64,000 nt of DNA. Source: Datisca glomerata. Taxonomy: Eukaryota; Streptophyta; Magnoliopsida; Cucurbitales; Datiscaceae. The stretch spans positions 434,591-498,590 of the forward strand of contig QANY01004982.1 of the NCBI GenBank assembly GCA_003255025.1. Reading direction: 5' to 3'. Each line of letters opens with the position of its first letter. Position 1 is the first letter of the stretch. The translations under genes and the position numbers were made by a program. Below the pieces are notes generated by a model. That model was not told where the DNA came from. It saw nothing but the letters and a program-made list of their open reading frames with translations, and did no database searches. This document shows positions 33,199-45,530 of this stretch, piece after piece.

Positions 33199-35250
33199 GG
33201 ACTAAAACTAAAAGTTTAAGAAGGGTAAATATAAAAAATATGCAAGGCATCAGTTGTTGTTAAATCATTGGGCTCTTTTGACTCAAAGTGTAATGAATTT
33301 TTAAACCCAAAATTTAATGTCCTTTTTTAAATCTCATTTTTTAAAATTTTTATGCTGAGATTCTTTATTTTTTATTTTTGGTGAATAGTAAATTTTTATA
33401 TTTAAATTTTTGTTATCTAACTTTTTGTGAATATTTTGTTTGTGTGTCTATATATGTGTAGATATATAGACACACAAACAAATGCATCCTACAATTAAAA
33501 ATACTTTATAAATAAAATACAGTAATTTAACATTCTCATTAATTTATCACAAGATTCTAATACATTATTAAATAAAGTAATCGTGTATTCTCATAAATAT
33601 AAATCTCATTAATCATATTCTCATAAATATAAATCTCATTAATCATATTCTCCCTAATGGTGATTACATGTAATCTTAAAAATGTCAAACCAAACTGCCC
33701 TTTTGGGCTGATGCCAGCGGTTAAACACTTGTTTCTATCTTGCCGATAGTACAAGAGCAATAAGAAGGAGAAAAGACTGGAAATGGATCTGAACAAGTTC
33801 GGAGCCAATATAGAGGACATGTCTTATATATAGAATTTCCCATGGAAGCGGGAGGACTATAATCCGGAAGAGATGTATTCTGGACGCCCAGTTGGCAAGT
33901 GAACGGTGGTGCTGGAGTTTCGGCGAAGGCCGATTTCAGGCTCTGCTTCTCCAAACACTAGTCGCACTTCAGCGATACGTCTTCTTCTTTTCGAGCTCCT
34001 CATTCTCTTCTTTTTTATAAAACTAGAGTGACGTTTGCTTCCCGCGAAAGGAAGAGAAACTCGAGCTTTTGCATACAGCTTCGGCTGCTTAATTTTTGAG
34101 AGTTTGAAAAGAATTTGTTCCATATCAGTCAAATGACAATGCCGTACTTAATTTCAGATGGGAAAAGAAAAACAAATTTCAATTATAGCTGTATACATGA
34201 AAACTAGTGTAGAATGAATACGCGTAGGAGTATACGTTCTAGTGCTGACAGAGATTACACTGTTTTCATTTCTTTTCGTCTTATTTGATGAAGGGAAATG
34301 AAAATTAGTACAAAAAGTTCACTTTGATTTTTCTATCCAATGCATTTAAACTAAAAGCTTTTCTACGTTATCCAGATTGCCTTTCTATTTCTCTTTCTAC
34401 ACCATCAGTAATGCTGCAAGCAAGTTTTTAATACTACTTATGCTTTCATGGCATATTCACAGCTCCTTGATGTAGCGTATCGGATAAAAATGCCGAAACC
34501 TTGTAAATATATCTTAGCATTGTACATATTATCAGGTAAAAGAAATAAGTGAATGCTCTTATTTCATGCATAGAAGCTTGTGCTTTTGTTTCACACAGGA
34601 CGCCATTGGCATGCTTGATAATTATCATGCCATCTTGTAACTTTTGAATGGCTGCCCGGCAAGCTAATAATTTCGCTAAGGTGTGCATAATGAGTGACTT
34701 TGTGTTGGAGGTAGGTCTTCAGAAACTTGATAAAATATATTTTTTTTGTGTAAATGGAAATGTCATGTCCTTGCGTCAACAAAGTTCCAGAAATATTATC
34801 GAATTAGACAACATTCTTTTCTTGTGTGCCCTTGGTACGAGTATCTAATATCTCTTTTAGGAAGCGTGATGGAATTACACTTCTTAGCGTAATGGGTCAT
34901 GTTATATTCTTAAAAGGCATCATTTCAATATTTAATATATTATCTTATTTTAAAATGCCTTCTTTTCCTATTACCCTCACCTTTATCTGGTTAGCCATTA
35001 TTAAAAAATGCCGCAGGGAATATGTTGCTGCCGGACTGAGATCAATGAAACTCAGTACTTTCTGCAACTGACATGATCCGTGTATTTTAGATTAATATGA
35101 GCCTCACTTTTATATTGGTAAAGACAAAAGCGGATCTTCTGATAGTAGCAAAAAGACAATTCTTCTAATAGAGGAAAATAACGAACACGTAAAGGCCAAT
35201 TATTAATATCATGTGTAGTAGTTGATATTATAATAGTTCCTTCCTCCATA
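33199..35250. other. Intergenic region upstream of the extensin-like gene's 3' end
   Basis: Includes a perfect duplication of CTCATAAATATAAATCTCATTAATCATATT-like sequence (33590-33650) and a minus-strand ORF 34132-33857 (91 codons, basic centre KKKRMRSSKRRRRIAEVRLV) of unknown meaning. The latter has a possible ATG and is GC-richer than its surroundings, so it may be an exon, but no family was recognised and no splice partner was seen. Confidence 0.3.
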
Positions 35251-35257
35251 GACATTA

Positions 35258-35263
35258 TTTATT
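35258..35263 (-). terminator. Poly(A) signal of the extensin-like gene
   Basis: AATAAA on the minus strand, about 195 bp after the TAA stop (35456-35458), within an A/T-rich untranslated region. Confidence 0.5.
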
Positions 35264-35455
35264 CATATGTGAACTAGTACTGATTATTACATTACAAGCA
35301 TAGACTCAAGAGCATAAACAGAGAGATGACACAGTACGAACAAAGAAGGAACATTATGAATGAACATTGTCAAGAGAAAGCTCAGCAGAAACTGGTGGTC
35401 AATGATTAAGAGGTGATTAAGTTGGCGATCAGCCTATGATGAGATGTGATTAACA

Positions 35456-37834
35456 TTAATAACGGAATGGTGGTGGAGGGTAACCATATGTTGGAGGAGA
35501 AGATGAAGGTGGGTAATAGATTGGTGGAGGAGATGATATAGATACTGATGGCGGTTGATAAGCTGGTGTGGGAGGTCCCTGAATAGGTGGTGGACTAATT
35601 GGAGCTGGTTGATATGGATATGGCGGTGGGAAGGTTGGTGGTGTAGGTTGTGGTGGTTGTTGATAAGTTGGTGATGGTGGTTTTCGAACCGTAGGTTGCC
35701 TTTTTTTGGGTGGAAATTTAGGGTGAGGAGGTGTATAAACTGGGGTTTGTGGAGGACTTCTAGGAGGCTTTTTGGTGGGAGGACGTGTTGGAGGCTGATA
35801 AACGGGTGGTGAAGGTGGAGGAGTAGGATGTGAATAAGGTGGTGGTTGATAAGTTGGTGTAGGAGGTCTATTAATTGGGGGACTTTTCGAAGGAGAACGT
35901 CGGGGTAGTGGAGACGATGGTGGTTGATAAGTTGGAGGTGGGGTTCCATGGATAGGAGGTATGTGAATGGGAGGTTTATGAGTTGGTGGACCTGCTGGAG
36001 GCCTTTGTTTTGGTGGAAAAGTTGGAGGTCCATGACCTGGAGGTTGGCTAACGGGAGGCCTATAGGCTGGTGGTGATGAAGTTGGAGGACTATAAACTGG
36101 TGGTGGAGAAATCGGAGGCTTATAAATAGGTGGTGGTGAAGCTGGAGGTCTATACACTGGTGGTTTCCTAATGGGAGGCCTATAGGTTGGTGGTAGGCTA
36201 ATAGGAGGTCGATACACTGGTGGTGGTGAAGTCGGAGGACGATACACTGGTGGTGGGCTCTTAGGAGGTTGATACACAGGAGGTGGTGAAGTTGGAGGCC
36301 TATGAACTGGCGGTGGGCTAGTAGGAGGTCTATAGACAGATGGTGGTGAAGATGGTGGTTTATAAACTGGTGGTATGCTGATGGGAGGCCTGTAGATTGG
36401 TGGTGGTGAAGTTGGTGGTTTATAAACTGGGGGTGTGCTAATGGGAGGCCTATAGATTGGTGGTGGGCTAATAGGAGGTTGATAAACTGGTGGTGGTGAA
36501 GTCGGAGGGTGATACACTAGCGGTGGGCTAATAGGAGGTCGATACACAGGATGTGGTGAAGTTGGAGGACTGCACACTGGCGGTGGGCTAATAGGAGGTC
36601 GATACACAGGAGGTGGTGAAGTTGGAGGTCTATACACTGGCGGTGGGCTAATGGGAGGCCTATACACAGGCGGTGGGCTAGTAGGAGGCCTATACACAGG
36701 CGGTGGTGAAGTTGGAGGCCTATAAAATGGTGGTGAAGTTGGAGGCCTATAAAATGGTGGTGATGTTGGAGGCCTATAAACTGGTGGTGATCGTGGTGAA
36801 GTTGGAGGTCTGTAAATTGGTGGTGTGCTAATGGGAGGCCTAAAGATTGGCGGTGTGATAATTGGAGGTGGGTACACAGGTGGTGGTGAAGTTGGAGGTC
36901 TATAGACAGGTGGTGGTGATGTTGGAGGTCGATAAACTGGTGGTGGACTAATGGGAGGACTATATACTGGTGGTGGAGAAGTTGGAGGTCTATAAACTGG
37001 TGGTGGTGAAGTTGGAGGTCTATAAACTGGTGATGGTGAAGTTGGAGGTCCGTAAACTGGAGGTGGTGGTGAAGTTGGAGGTCTGTAAACTGGTGGTGTG
37101 CTAGTGGGAGGCCTAAAGATTGGCGGTGGGCTAATTGGAGGTGGGTACACAGATGGTGGTGAAGTTGGAGGTCTATAGACAGGTGGTAGTGATGTTGGAG
37201 GTCGATACACTGGTGGCGGACTAATGGGAGGCCTATATACTGGTGGTGGTGAAGTTGGATGTTTATATTTAGGTGGTGAGCTAATTGGAGGAGATGGTGG
37301 TGGTGATTTGTACTTCGGCTTTTCTATAGGTGGCTTATGAAAAGGTGGAGGATATCTATACTTTGGCGGTACCGGATGAGATGGTCGGCTTGGACTTGGA
37401 GGAGATACCGTCGGAGGGGCCTTATATACTGGTGGAGGTTGGTGAACAACTCGCGGAGGTGGTGATGGTGGTGTCGGAGGTGTTCCGTATATTGCTGGTG
37501 AAGGTGGAGGGAAAGCCGTTCTTGGCGGTGGCGTGCCTGGGGGCGTGAAATGGTAGGGAGGAGACCGTGGTGGTGAATGTACTCTAGGATGCAATCTATA
37601 TGGCGGAGGAGGCAATCTATATACCGGCGGTTGTGGGGATCTGGATGGTGTTGTTGGAGGTGAGTAAGCCACATAGACTGGCGGAGCCGCCGTAGGATAG
37701 CTATAATTCGGTAGAGCGGATAAACCGGAGGCGGAGAGTCTAGAGCCATGATCCTCTACTTCTGCAGTAACTCCAGATAACAAAACAATGAGCAAACTCA
37801 AGCCTGCCCTTAATGCACAGTTTGAGACGCTCAT
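35456..37834 (-). CDS. Repetitive proline-rich / extensin-like cell-wall protein
   Basis: A 792-residue uninterrupted ORF. Residues 1-24 form a signal peptide (LRAGLSLLIVLLSGVTA, likely cleavage after Ala-24). A Pro-rich, less regular part with many PPSP/PPPR motifs follows to about residue 190. Then comes a long array of the type SPPPVYRPPTSPPPVYRPPI, with Y every 10 or so residues, to about residue 600, and a C-terminal section (KPPSPTYQQPPQPTPP) ending PPPPFRY. Such proteins are secreted, Pro-hydroxylated, glycosylated and cross-linked into the wall through tyrosines; the PPVY repeat resembles legume PRPs, while classic SPPPPYVYK extensin blocks are missing. No transposon breaks it. Alternative: a PRP with no cross-linking role. 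Start chosen because the signal peptide begins there. Confidence 0.88.
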   Translation of the reverse strand: MSVSNCALRAGLSLLIVLLSGVTAEVEDHGSRLSASGLSALPNYSYPTAAPPVYVAYSPPTTPSRSPQPPVYRLPPPPYRLHPRVHSPPRSPPYHFTPPGTPPPRTAFPPPSPAIYGTPPTPPSPPPRVVHQPPPVYKAPPTVSPPSPSRPSHPVPPKYRYPPPFHKPPIEKPKYKSPPPSPPISSPPKYKHPTSPPPVYRPPISPPPVYRPPTSLPPVYRPPTSPPSVYPPPISPPPIFRPPTSTPPVYRPPTSPPPPVYGPPTSPSPVYRPPTSPPPVYRPPTSPPPVYSPPISPPPVYRPPTSPPPVYRPPTSPPPVYPPPIITPPIFRPPISTPPIYRPPTSPRSPPVYRPPTSPPFYRPPTSPPFYRPPTSPPPVYRPPTSPPPVYRPPISPPPVYRPPTSPPPVYRPPISPPPVCSPPTSPHPVYRPPISPPLVYHPPTSPPPVYQPPISPPPIYRPPISTPPVYKPPTSPPPIYRPPISIPPVYKPPSSPPSVYRPPTSPPPVHRPPTSPPPVYQPPKSPPPVYRPPTSPPPVYRPPISLPPTYRPPIRKPPVYRPPASPPPIYKPPISPPPVYSPPTSSPPAYRPPVSQPPGHGPPTFPPKQRPPAGPPTHKPPIHIPPIHGTPPPTYQPPSSPLPRRSPSKSPPINRPPTPTYQPPPYSHPTPPPSPPVYQPPTRPPTKKPPRSPPQTPVYTPPHPKFPPKKRQPTVRKPPSPTYQQPPQPTPPTFPPPYPYQPAPISPPPIQGPPTPAYQPPSVSISSPPPIYYPPSSSPPTYGYPPPPFRY
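35980..37280 (-). repeat. Coding minisatellite, period ~30/60 bp
   Basis: The repeat region of the extensin-like ORF has units of about 30 bp (on + strand GGTGGTGGTGAAGTTGGAGG alternating with GGTGGGCTAATAGGAGG) that often pair into 60-bp higher-order units. Confidence 0.85.
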
Positions 37835-37914
37835 GATTAGTTTGATCAGAGAGTGAAAGGTATTAGAAACTGCTCAATAAGTTAACTGTTTGCATTGGAA
37901 AAGCTAACAATACG

Positions 37915-37923
37915 TTTTTATAG
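37915..37923 (-). promoter_or_regulatory. TATA box of the extensin-like gene
   Basis: CTATAAAAA on the minus strand lies 81-89 bp upstream of the ATG (37834-37832), the usual spacing for a short 5' UTR of ~50 bp. Confidence 0.6.
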
Positions 37924-38889
37924 GAGCAGGACTGATGTTTTTTTATGAAGGTTGTTCTGTGGATGAGCTCTGCATCTGAACTGAATTTATGCATGAAAGA
38001 AAAAGAGAAGTTTTCAGGCATGGCAGTTACAATATGTGTCAAGAAGAGTCTGAACTATTATGGACCTTCTCCTCATGATCTCACCTCGTGTAAAACTAAT
38101 CTTGTTGTTTTACACAAGTGTCCTGATGATCATTATATTTACTGTTTTAATCATGCAATATATTCTCTTATTATCTTTTTCTTGCTTAATCTCCCTTCCA
38201 TATTTGTTTCAGCCTTATTCCGTTATTACTTCAATAGGAGCTGTAAATCAGATTCAACCCTTGGATGATGAGTAAAATTGCGATTACGCTTGCTTTGGTC
38301 GGTATAAATCTGATTTATATGTGATTTATATAAAACTGTGTATGTATCTGATTTATGAAATGTTTTTCAACAAGGAGTATATTGGTTATGGAGTTGAATT
38401 TCCATACATCGGCTAGCTGAGTTTACAACTGACAGGTAAATAACAAAAAGAAGATAATTCCAAGAACAAAGAGAGCATGCAAGCAGTTTCGGTCCGGAAA
38501 ACCTGGAAGATGTTCAAAACATCCAACCATTTAGAGTTAACGATGTTCATGAGCAACACTTGGAGATTGTTTGTTTTTGACAACTGAAAATTTGACTTCC
38601 CCCATCTTTCTCTGGCGATTTTAAACTTTTAAATTAAAAATTACAACTGTTAATTAATGTATGACTTTATCTCGTTTAGTTCAAACGTGACACAGGTTTT
38701 AAATGAGGCTAAAACCAGCTAGGCTTTCGCCTTGTGATAGGATACCGACACACCTGTCAATAGATTTTTTAGACATCGGAGTAATGATCCACTACTGTTC
38801 AACCACCAAAGAAAATTGATGTAACAAGCTTTATTTTTTGCAGTCGCTTAACGAACGAAGTTTGGGTGCTCTGCGAGTGAGTGTACATC
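37924..38889. other. Intergenic, promoter side of the extensin-like gene
   Basis: Gene-free AT-rich sequence; the short + strand ORFs (37945-38268) have no recognisable content. It should hold the upstream regulatory region of the extensin-like gene. Confidence 0.4.
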
Positions 38890-39880
38890 TACACATAATT
38901 GTAGTTATGTTTACCGTTCGATTTCATCGATTATTTAAGAGAAAATCGAACTGAACTATCGATTTGCTAAGTTAGCTAACCGAGCCATGATTATCATACA
39001 AACCGTACTGAACCGTCACTTTTGGTTCGATTCGGCTTCCGGCTCACAAATTTCACACCTTCGGATGTCAGATCCACCAAATCAGAATCACAAATCCACT
39101 ATTCAGATGCACAATTTTATAGATTTGGAAATTAGATTTATAAATTTCACAAATTACAGAATTTAGATTTACATATTCACTATTCAGATACACAAATTTC
39201 AGACAAATTCAACCCTCCACAGATTCACAAAACGGATTCAACCCTAACCCCAAATTTCAGATATATGGAACGCAGTGAACTGAAAGAACGAACTGAATGA
39301 ACTCAAAGAAGAAACACGTGTTGAACTGAAAGAAGAATGCACCAAACTCAAACCCATAAGATTTTCGGGAAGAAGGAGAAAGAGGAAGAAGGAAGATATC
39401 AGAAGAAGAAATAAGAAGAACGAACCCGAAGCAAGGGGTAAACGCAGAAGACTCTCGTCGTTGGAGTTTTTAGGAGGCGTCGTGATCTTGTAGGAGATAA
39501 AGAAGCATGTGACCTCTTCGATGCTTCAAGATGTTAAAGAAAGAGAGACAAAGAACCTGAAGCCTCTGGCCTCTTCCACTTCGAGCCATGGAACCTGAAG
39601 CCTCTGGCCTATTTCTCCAATTTCAACTCTGGGTCTCTTCGAAGCTTTAGATGAGGGAGAGAGAAAGAGCCGAGAGAGAGGGGGGAGAGGGGGCATCACG
39701 TGTTCTGCGGCAGGGCTATTATGTAAATTTTAAGTGTATATATCCATTCGGTTCCGTTAGTTCTAATTGCACAAAATTCTGAATCGATACGAATCGTACT
39801 TATTTATAAAATTGACCGAATCGATCAGTTTTAATTCGGTTCAGTTAGTTCGATATAAATTTGAACACCTCTGTATAGTT
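38890..39880. mobile_element. Possible decayed non-autonomous DNA transposon with GGTTCG-rich ends
   Basis: Both margins contain repeated inverted GAACCG/CGGTTC motifs (38915-39040 and 39750-39870) and the right margin ends GAACACCTCTG, the reverse of the AGGGGTGTTC start seen in the hAT-type MITE at 53513. The interior is AG-rich and has a 24-bp direct repeat (AACCTGAAGCCTCTGGCCT at 39557 and 39591). No clear TIR pair or target duplication. Confidence 0.3.
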
Positions 39881-40875
39881 GATTCATTATTTTGAGATTT
39901 TCTATAAAATTAGAATGGGACGTTTGGTATAAGATTGCTAGAATATGATTGTGGGAATATATATGTCTGAAAAGTTAAGATTACTTTATTTGCTAACACT
40001 TGTAAATGTTATGATTTAATCGTAAGTGTGTTATATTACTTTGTTTGTTTTAATGGAATAAGCAAATGAATGTTTTAGACATTATTGTCAAATTATAATT
40101 TTATCATTGGACTAAAAATGCTTATGAATAATAATTACTTAATTTATAATAAGATAACCAACATAAGTAATAACAAAAATGTAGATTTTACCCATGTATT
40201 TTTTTCGTATATACTTATTAATTTTTCGATCGAAACATAATATTACAATACCTTGTGTAAATTTTCATCAAATATTGTTCATATAATTGAATCAATACTG
40301 CTCCAAGTGTATTAATGTGGTATAAAATTTACAATATCAGACAATAGTTCTTTTAAGAAAAAGACTCGTGATTTTCAACTCAATAATCAATACTAAAATA
40401 AATTTCTATCAAATTTTAATCATGATATTAAGTAAAATAATTTATAGTTAGTCTAATATCAAAGCATGTAAACATAATATATTTTATAAAATATGCAAAA
40501 AATGGATTTTCAATCCAATTACTACATTTCTATACACATATGTTGATTATATCTACATGTGACATGTCAAAAGATATGGACAAAACACTTATGTGCATGT
40601 CATAAATGCAACAATAAAATATTTACCATTGTGCATATCATACACGGCATAACAATTCATCCATGTGCACAACAAAAAAAACTACAACTGACATTTATTA
40701 CAGATGACATTACTTATACTATACATATCAAAATAGGTTCTGAAGGCTTCATCATGAAATCTACTTTCTATGATTTCATATTATTGAGTAAAACTTGCAA
40801 AACAAACTCCTTTTTGAAAGGAGCAGGCAGAGCAAAGAAATAATGAGTTTGATCATGATCTTTATCAATCAACTT

Positions 40876-42300
40876 TCATGCTAGTATCTCATCAACATCT
40901 GTTAGTCCTTTTATTTTCTTAATTTCATCAAATATTTGGGAAACTCTATCAGCACTATCAACTTCATGTTGAAAACACTTTACCAACTTGCACATATTGT
41001 CCTTTGTGTTTGAGAAGAATATCTCAAGCTGTTTGACTGTGTTAGTCAGTGTCTCGACCAATATATCATTAACACTAGCCCTTTTCTTTGATTTTTTTGT
41101 TGGTACAGAGGTTGAAGGAATTTGAGAAGCAGATGCTGAAGGAATAGTTCGAGTTTGACAAGTAGAGCTAGTAACATCTATTTATGCGAATCGCGTTGCA
41201 GGGTCTGGTACATAAAAGTCATCATCTTTCCAATTAAAATCGTACTCATGTTCTATAGCATCAACCATATTTGCAGGACCTTCAGCACCAAGTCACAAAT
41301 AAGTCATCCCCCCTCAAAACAATATAAATAGAAATAACAAACAAGCTGTATATATGCTTATATGTATTCAGAAAGCACCATATTAACTCATAGTTATCAT
41401 TCAGAAAATATCATATTAACAAGCATAACTAACAGATCATCCCCCCCCCCCAATATAAATAAAACTAACAAACAAGTTATATATGCTTATATGCATTCAG
41501 AAAACAACATATTAACCCACAGTTATCATTCAGAAAATATCATATTAACAAACAGAATTAACAAACATGTTATCAGTCAACACCATATTAACCCATAGTT
41601 ATCAGCCCCTCCTAAATAATAGACTAGCTCAGTCAGAACTAACAAACAAGTTATCACCCTTGCTCCCAACAATATAAATAGAACTAACAAACAAGTTTTA
41701 TATGCTTATATGCATTCAGAAAACACCATAATAACCCACAGTTATCATTCAGAAAACATCACATTAACAAACAGAACTAACAAACAAGTTATTAGAAAAC
41801 ACCATATTAACCCACAGTTACAGTCCCCCCCCCCCCNCCCCCCCCCCCCAAAAAAAATAGACTAGCTCGGTCAGAAGTTTTATTATTATCACATTTTGAA
41901 TGGTTCGTAAAATAAATAAATAACTCATACTTTACCCAATCATCAAATACATCTTTAGCAGCAAACACACACTTTGCAGCGTCATCCCATCCAAAACCGC
42001 TACAGTTTGGTCCTAGCATCTCTGTTATAGCACCATATTACTTCTTAAACAACTTGAACTGAGATTCAATATGTTGTTGGGCTCGAAGGTCACACCCAGG
42101 GACTCTTTCTTCCATCAACTTCTCAAGTTATTGTAGGAAACCAGCTTTAAACGCTCCATTATCACGTCGCCAAGTCCTAACTTCTCCTAACCTCACTAAA
42201 CACTCCACCAATTTTGTATCCTTATATTGGGACCATTGACGTTTCTTCTTCCCAGTAACTTTTGCTTGCTCATTTTGCTTAATTCCTACACATATAAGTT
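40876..42300 (-). pseudogene. Harbinger Myb/SANT-like DNA-binding protein, broken
   Basis: The partner protein normally binds the transposon ends together with the transposase. The minus strand reads KKKRQWSQYKDTKLVECLVR (after 42290), VRTWRRDNGAFKAGFLQ, and 42019-41930 LGPNCSGFGWDDAAKCVFAA, KDVFDDWVK, the Myb/SANT-like domain of plant Harbinger ORF1. After an intron (GT at about 41930-41929; interior full of repeats) the protein resumes near 41300 (DAIEHEYDFNWKDDDFYVPD) and ends at about 40876 in 61 open codons (TVKQLEIFFSNTKDNMCKLV). Stops inside the first part show it is dead. Confidence 0.65.
41330..41830. repeat. Tandem repeats in the Harbinger ORF1 intron, ending in a poly-C run with one 'n'
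   Basis: Three or so imperfect copies of CTAACAAACAAGTTATATAT, GCTTATATGCATTCAGAAAA, CACCATATTAACCCACAG and TTATCATTCAGAAAATATCA. C-runs end two copies; at 41825-41849 the run contains a single undetermined base, which is a likely assembly artefact. Confidence 0.8.
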
Positions 42301-42520
42301 GTCTAGCATAATAGCTTAATACTCATTTACAATTCAATTGTATAAAATGAATATAAATACTCAAATTGTACACATCATAATGAAGAACTGCTCATTTTAA
42401 TATTACCAAATAAAATGATTTTCTAATAAATCTTACAAGTCCAAAACATGAACTACAAACATAAGTGAATTCAAATACAAACAAGCAACCTAATGACTTA
42501 ATTTCTAGTGAAAAATTAAT

Positions 42521-43500
42521 TCATTTCATTGGTTCACTCTTCAAACATCTCTTTTGCCAAGTTGTCCCTCCAAGTAGTCCACTATTTGACAGTTCCACGT
42601 AGGTTACATGTTGGCTCTCAACAAATTGTTCATCAACATAGTCATTTTTGTAACTCAAAAGGATCCGTAGACATTTCATGTAAATCAAAGTATGAAGATT
42701 TCCCAACGACCCTTTAAAAACCCAAAAGTCATTTCAATAACATTTCTTGCCGAGGAATGGCTCATGTTGAAGAATTCTTCAGGAGTAGTTGGTTGATGCC
42801 ATTCCCTTCAATCATTCAAATGGCATCGTTACCCTCTGTATGATGTTAAGAAACCTTCATCATTAGTATATCCAGCATCACATAAGTAGTAATATCTTAT
42901 TATCAGGACAACTGATTAGGGTCATATACAGTTAAGAAAATGGGTCAATCTCTTGATGATGTTAACAATTACCTTGGGGTACCTTAAACCCATTTGTTCT
43001 AGATAAAGTATCACAAAGAACTCTAGAGATCTGCTGTTGAACCCTCCTATCCAAGTAAGACATAAACAAATTGTAAATCTTGAGCGCAAACTCACAAGAC
43101 ATTAGTTGCAACTTCATTCTTTCTTGTACGATACCGAGGTCTATCAACAACACGTACATTGACCTTAATGTAGGTTCCATCTAAAGCTCTTAAACACTTC
43201 TGGATTAATAAAATTCCAAATGCTACAAACCTTACAGTTTGGTATATAAGAAGGAATCCAATTTGAAGTGCATATTTGATAACTTGAACCATTTCCATCT
43301 TCTATCTGTCGAGTTTTCAAGGATTGGCACTAGTTTTTCAATAACACATCATGTAGACATAGCACTGAGTTCAAAACTTTTGTAAAATGCTTACTCACTG
43401 TTTCACCAGAACGTGCAAAATGTCGTCTAACCATTATATTCTTCACATCATGTGCAATTATATGTAAGAAGATAGTAACTATTTCTTCGACATCAATATT
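42521..43500 (-). pseudogene. PIF/Harbinger DDE transposase, broken
   Basis: Would excise and insert the element at TNA targets. On the minus strand: FLHIIAHDVKNIMVRRHFAR, SGETVSKHFTKVLNSVLCLH (43.47-43.33 kb), then CLRALDGTYIKVNVRVVDRP, RYRTRKNEVATNVL (43200-43092; first catalytic D at 43179-43181), QDLQFVYVLLG-EGSTADL (second D), TLSRTNGFKVPQGN, HSSARNVIEMTFGFLKGR near 42750 (catalytic E) and a C-terminal tail ending SEPMK at 42521. Thus the DDE triad is still recognisable, but at least three frameshifts/stops split it. Confidence 0.75.
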
Positions 43501-45530
43501 CCTAGTTCCCCTTAATTAACCAACTGTCTTAAAAAGTTAAAATAAAATGGTAAATGTTCTTCTGTCCATTTGTGTGCTTTCAAAACATGCTAAGTCAGTT
43601 GTAAATATCATTCTATGTAAATTTAGTGTCCTGATACAGTGCCTATCAAATGATATACCATCACACCCAATTCTACATTTATTTCTCCTAGAAATGATAG
43701 CTACTATCATAATCAAAAATAAAATTGTCGACTATTTTATCATCTCCAAGTAGTAAACTAAAATACACATAATCTGCGTTTTGGTAGCCAAAGGAAGGCG
43801 AGCCATATCTACGAAATATAGTTGATCAAATATAGGTACTTGAATCAGGTTTACCCATAGCAACAAAGAAGTTAAAGAGCCACACAACGCCAGAAGCCAT
43901 GGAATCAATATAATATTGAAACGTAAAATATAAATGAAAGTAGTGAGAGAATAAAAAAAAAGAGTGATACCTTCTTGTCAACAAAATCAACCCAGAAGCT
44001 AGCTTGAGATCTCTAGTAAGGATCAGAAGACAACTGCGGAGCTATACCTTACTCTTACATATATAACATAGAAATTAACATCTTTGACTAGATGATAAAT
44101 ATGTGAATAATGTATTAATCACATCCATTGATGTTTGGTCTCTAACAGATAATAAATTTCATATGATGTTTGGTCTCTAACAGATAACAAGTAATTGTGT
44201 CTAACATCTTGTCATAAAAAGATTACCATGAATATGTAAGAATCTATTATATACAGTCATAACAAATAATAGATCATTCTAATAAGTTTCATAAACTATT
44301 CATTATGCAACTCTCTATTTATCTCGAGAGATATGAATGTAAGTGGATTTGTAACTTAGGTGTTTAAATTGTGTCCTCCTAATAGACAAACTATATGCTA
44401 GGCTTAGTTATGGAGAGAACTATTTCATCAATTCTTGTATGGATATGGTGGTTTTTCTTCTGTTATGTATGGATTTTAAGAGAGAAAGACTATGCTTCTT
44501 CTTCCTCAAACCTCTACATATTTGCATACATTTTTCCCTTTATTTAAAAACCAAATTATATATGTATGGTCCACATGGAATAGATGTGGGCTGAAAAGCT
44601 TTATGTTCTATATTGGTGCTCATATTCTACCATCGATTATCATACTACAATGCAGTAAAACTGTCCTCAATGAATCTCAAGTTGCACATAAACTTTTGGA
44701 AGATTCATATTCGGCATGAAACCATAGCATATGAAAGCAATAAGCATACACACACACACATATATCATCACAACAAAAATAAACCATATTCATCAAATCG
44801 AGCTACAACTTCTATAATATAGCAACATCTTCAACCAACTTATAGCAATTTGATATGAAACAAAATACATACAGAATTTTCCTAGAAGTCCAGCACCTAA
44901 AAGAGAAACTTCTTCCGACTGTCAATATAAATTTATTTCTCAATCCTCAAGATGGAGTTTATTCGTCTGGAATGAAAAAATCAAACCTCATATCAACAGA
45001 ACTAGAGCTCTCTCATCTATCTTTTTCATTGAGGATAGTTTTAATCCTTTTTTAAGCCACCCAGTTGTAGCTCTAGATCTATTGGAAACCGTCTGATTTC
45101 AGAAATTAACTAGGTCTAAAGAAAAAAGCAGAGAGGAGAAGAATAACGCTTCTCACGAAGCTCTGTAAAAACTCGCTTCAAGTTTTTGGCATGTACAAAA
45201 AATGGAGAAGAGGGAGAATGGCACAGAGAAAGAGAGATTACCATGGGTTGATGGAGCTCGTGAGTGAGAAGGAGAGGGAGAAGTCTTCGTGAGAGGGCTT
45301 AAATGGGTTGTTGCTCGTAAGTGAGAGGGAAAGGGAGAAGGTAAACGCCAACAGCACACCCAGAATGGCTATACCTCTCGAGAGGGGTATCAAGATACCC
45401 TCAATAAAGGGTATCAAGATAACCTCAATAAAGGGTATCTTGACATTCCGGTCATGTATAACACTCCAAAAAAAAAAAACCAAACAAAGGAATGTTAAAA
45501 TCACTCCACTTTGCAGGCATCTCACATAAC
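43501..45530. other. Non-coding 5' part of the Harbinger element
   Basis: No domain recognised; includes direct repeats of TGATGTTTGGTCTCTAACAG (44127 and 44164) and GGGTATCAAGATA repeats near 45385-45440. It presumably holds the 5' end and promoter of the transposase gene. Confidence 0.4.

Noticed and set aside
34446..34690. Possible exon LAKLLACRAAIQKLQDGMII on the minus strand
   Set aside because: No recognisable family and no fitting neighbouring exons; too short to call.
35434..36033. 199-codon His/Leu-rich ORF on the minus strand
   Set aside because: It is an out-of-frame shadow of the 792-residue proline-rich ORF caused by its repeat; the latter has signal peptide, TATA box and poly(A) signal.
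37324..37749. 141-codon ORF (minus) and 72-codon ORF (plus) in the same stretch
   Set aside because: Other-frame shadows of the proline-rich gene; no family resemblance.
45153..45529. Ser/Leu/Phe-rich minus-strand ORFs
   Set aside because: They fall in the end region of the Harbinger element in GA-rich repeats, with no protein similarity seen.
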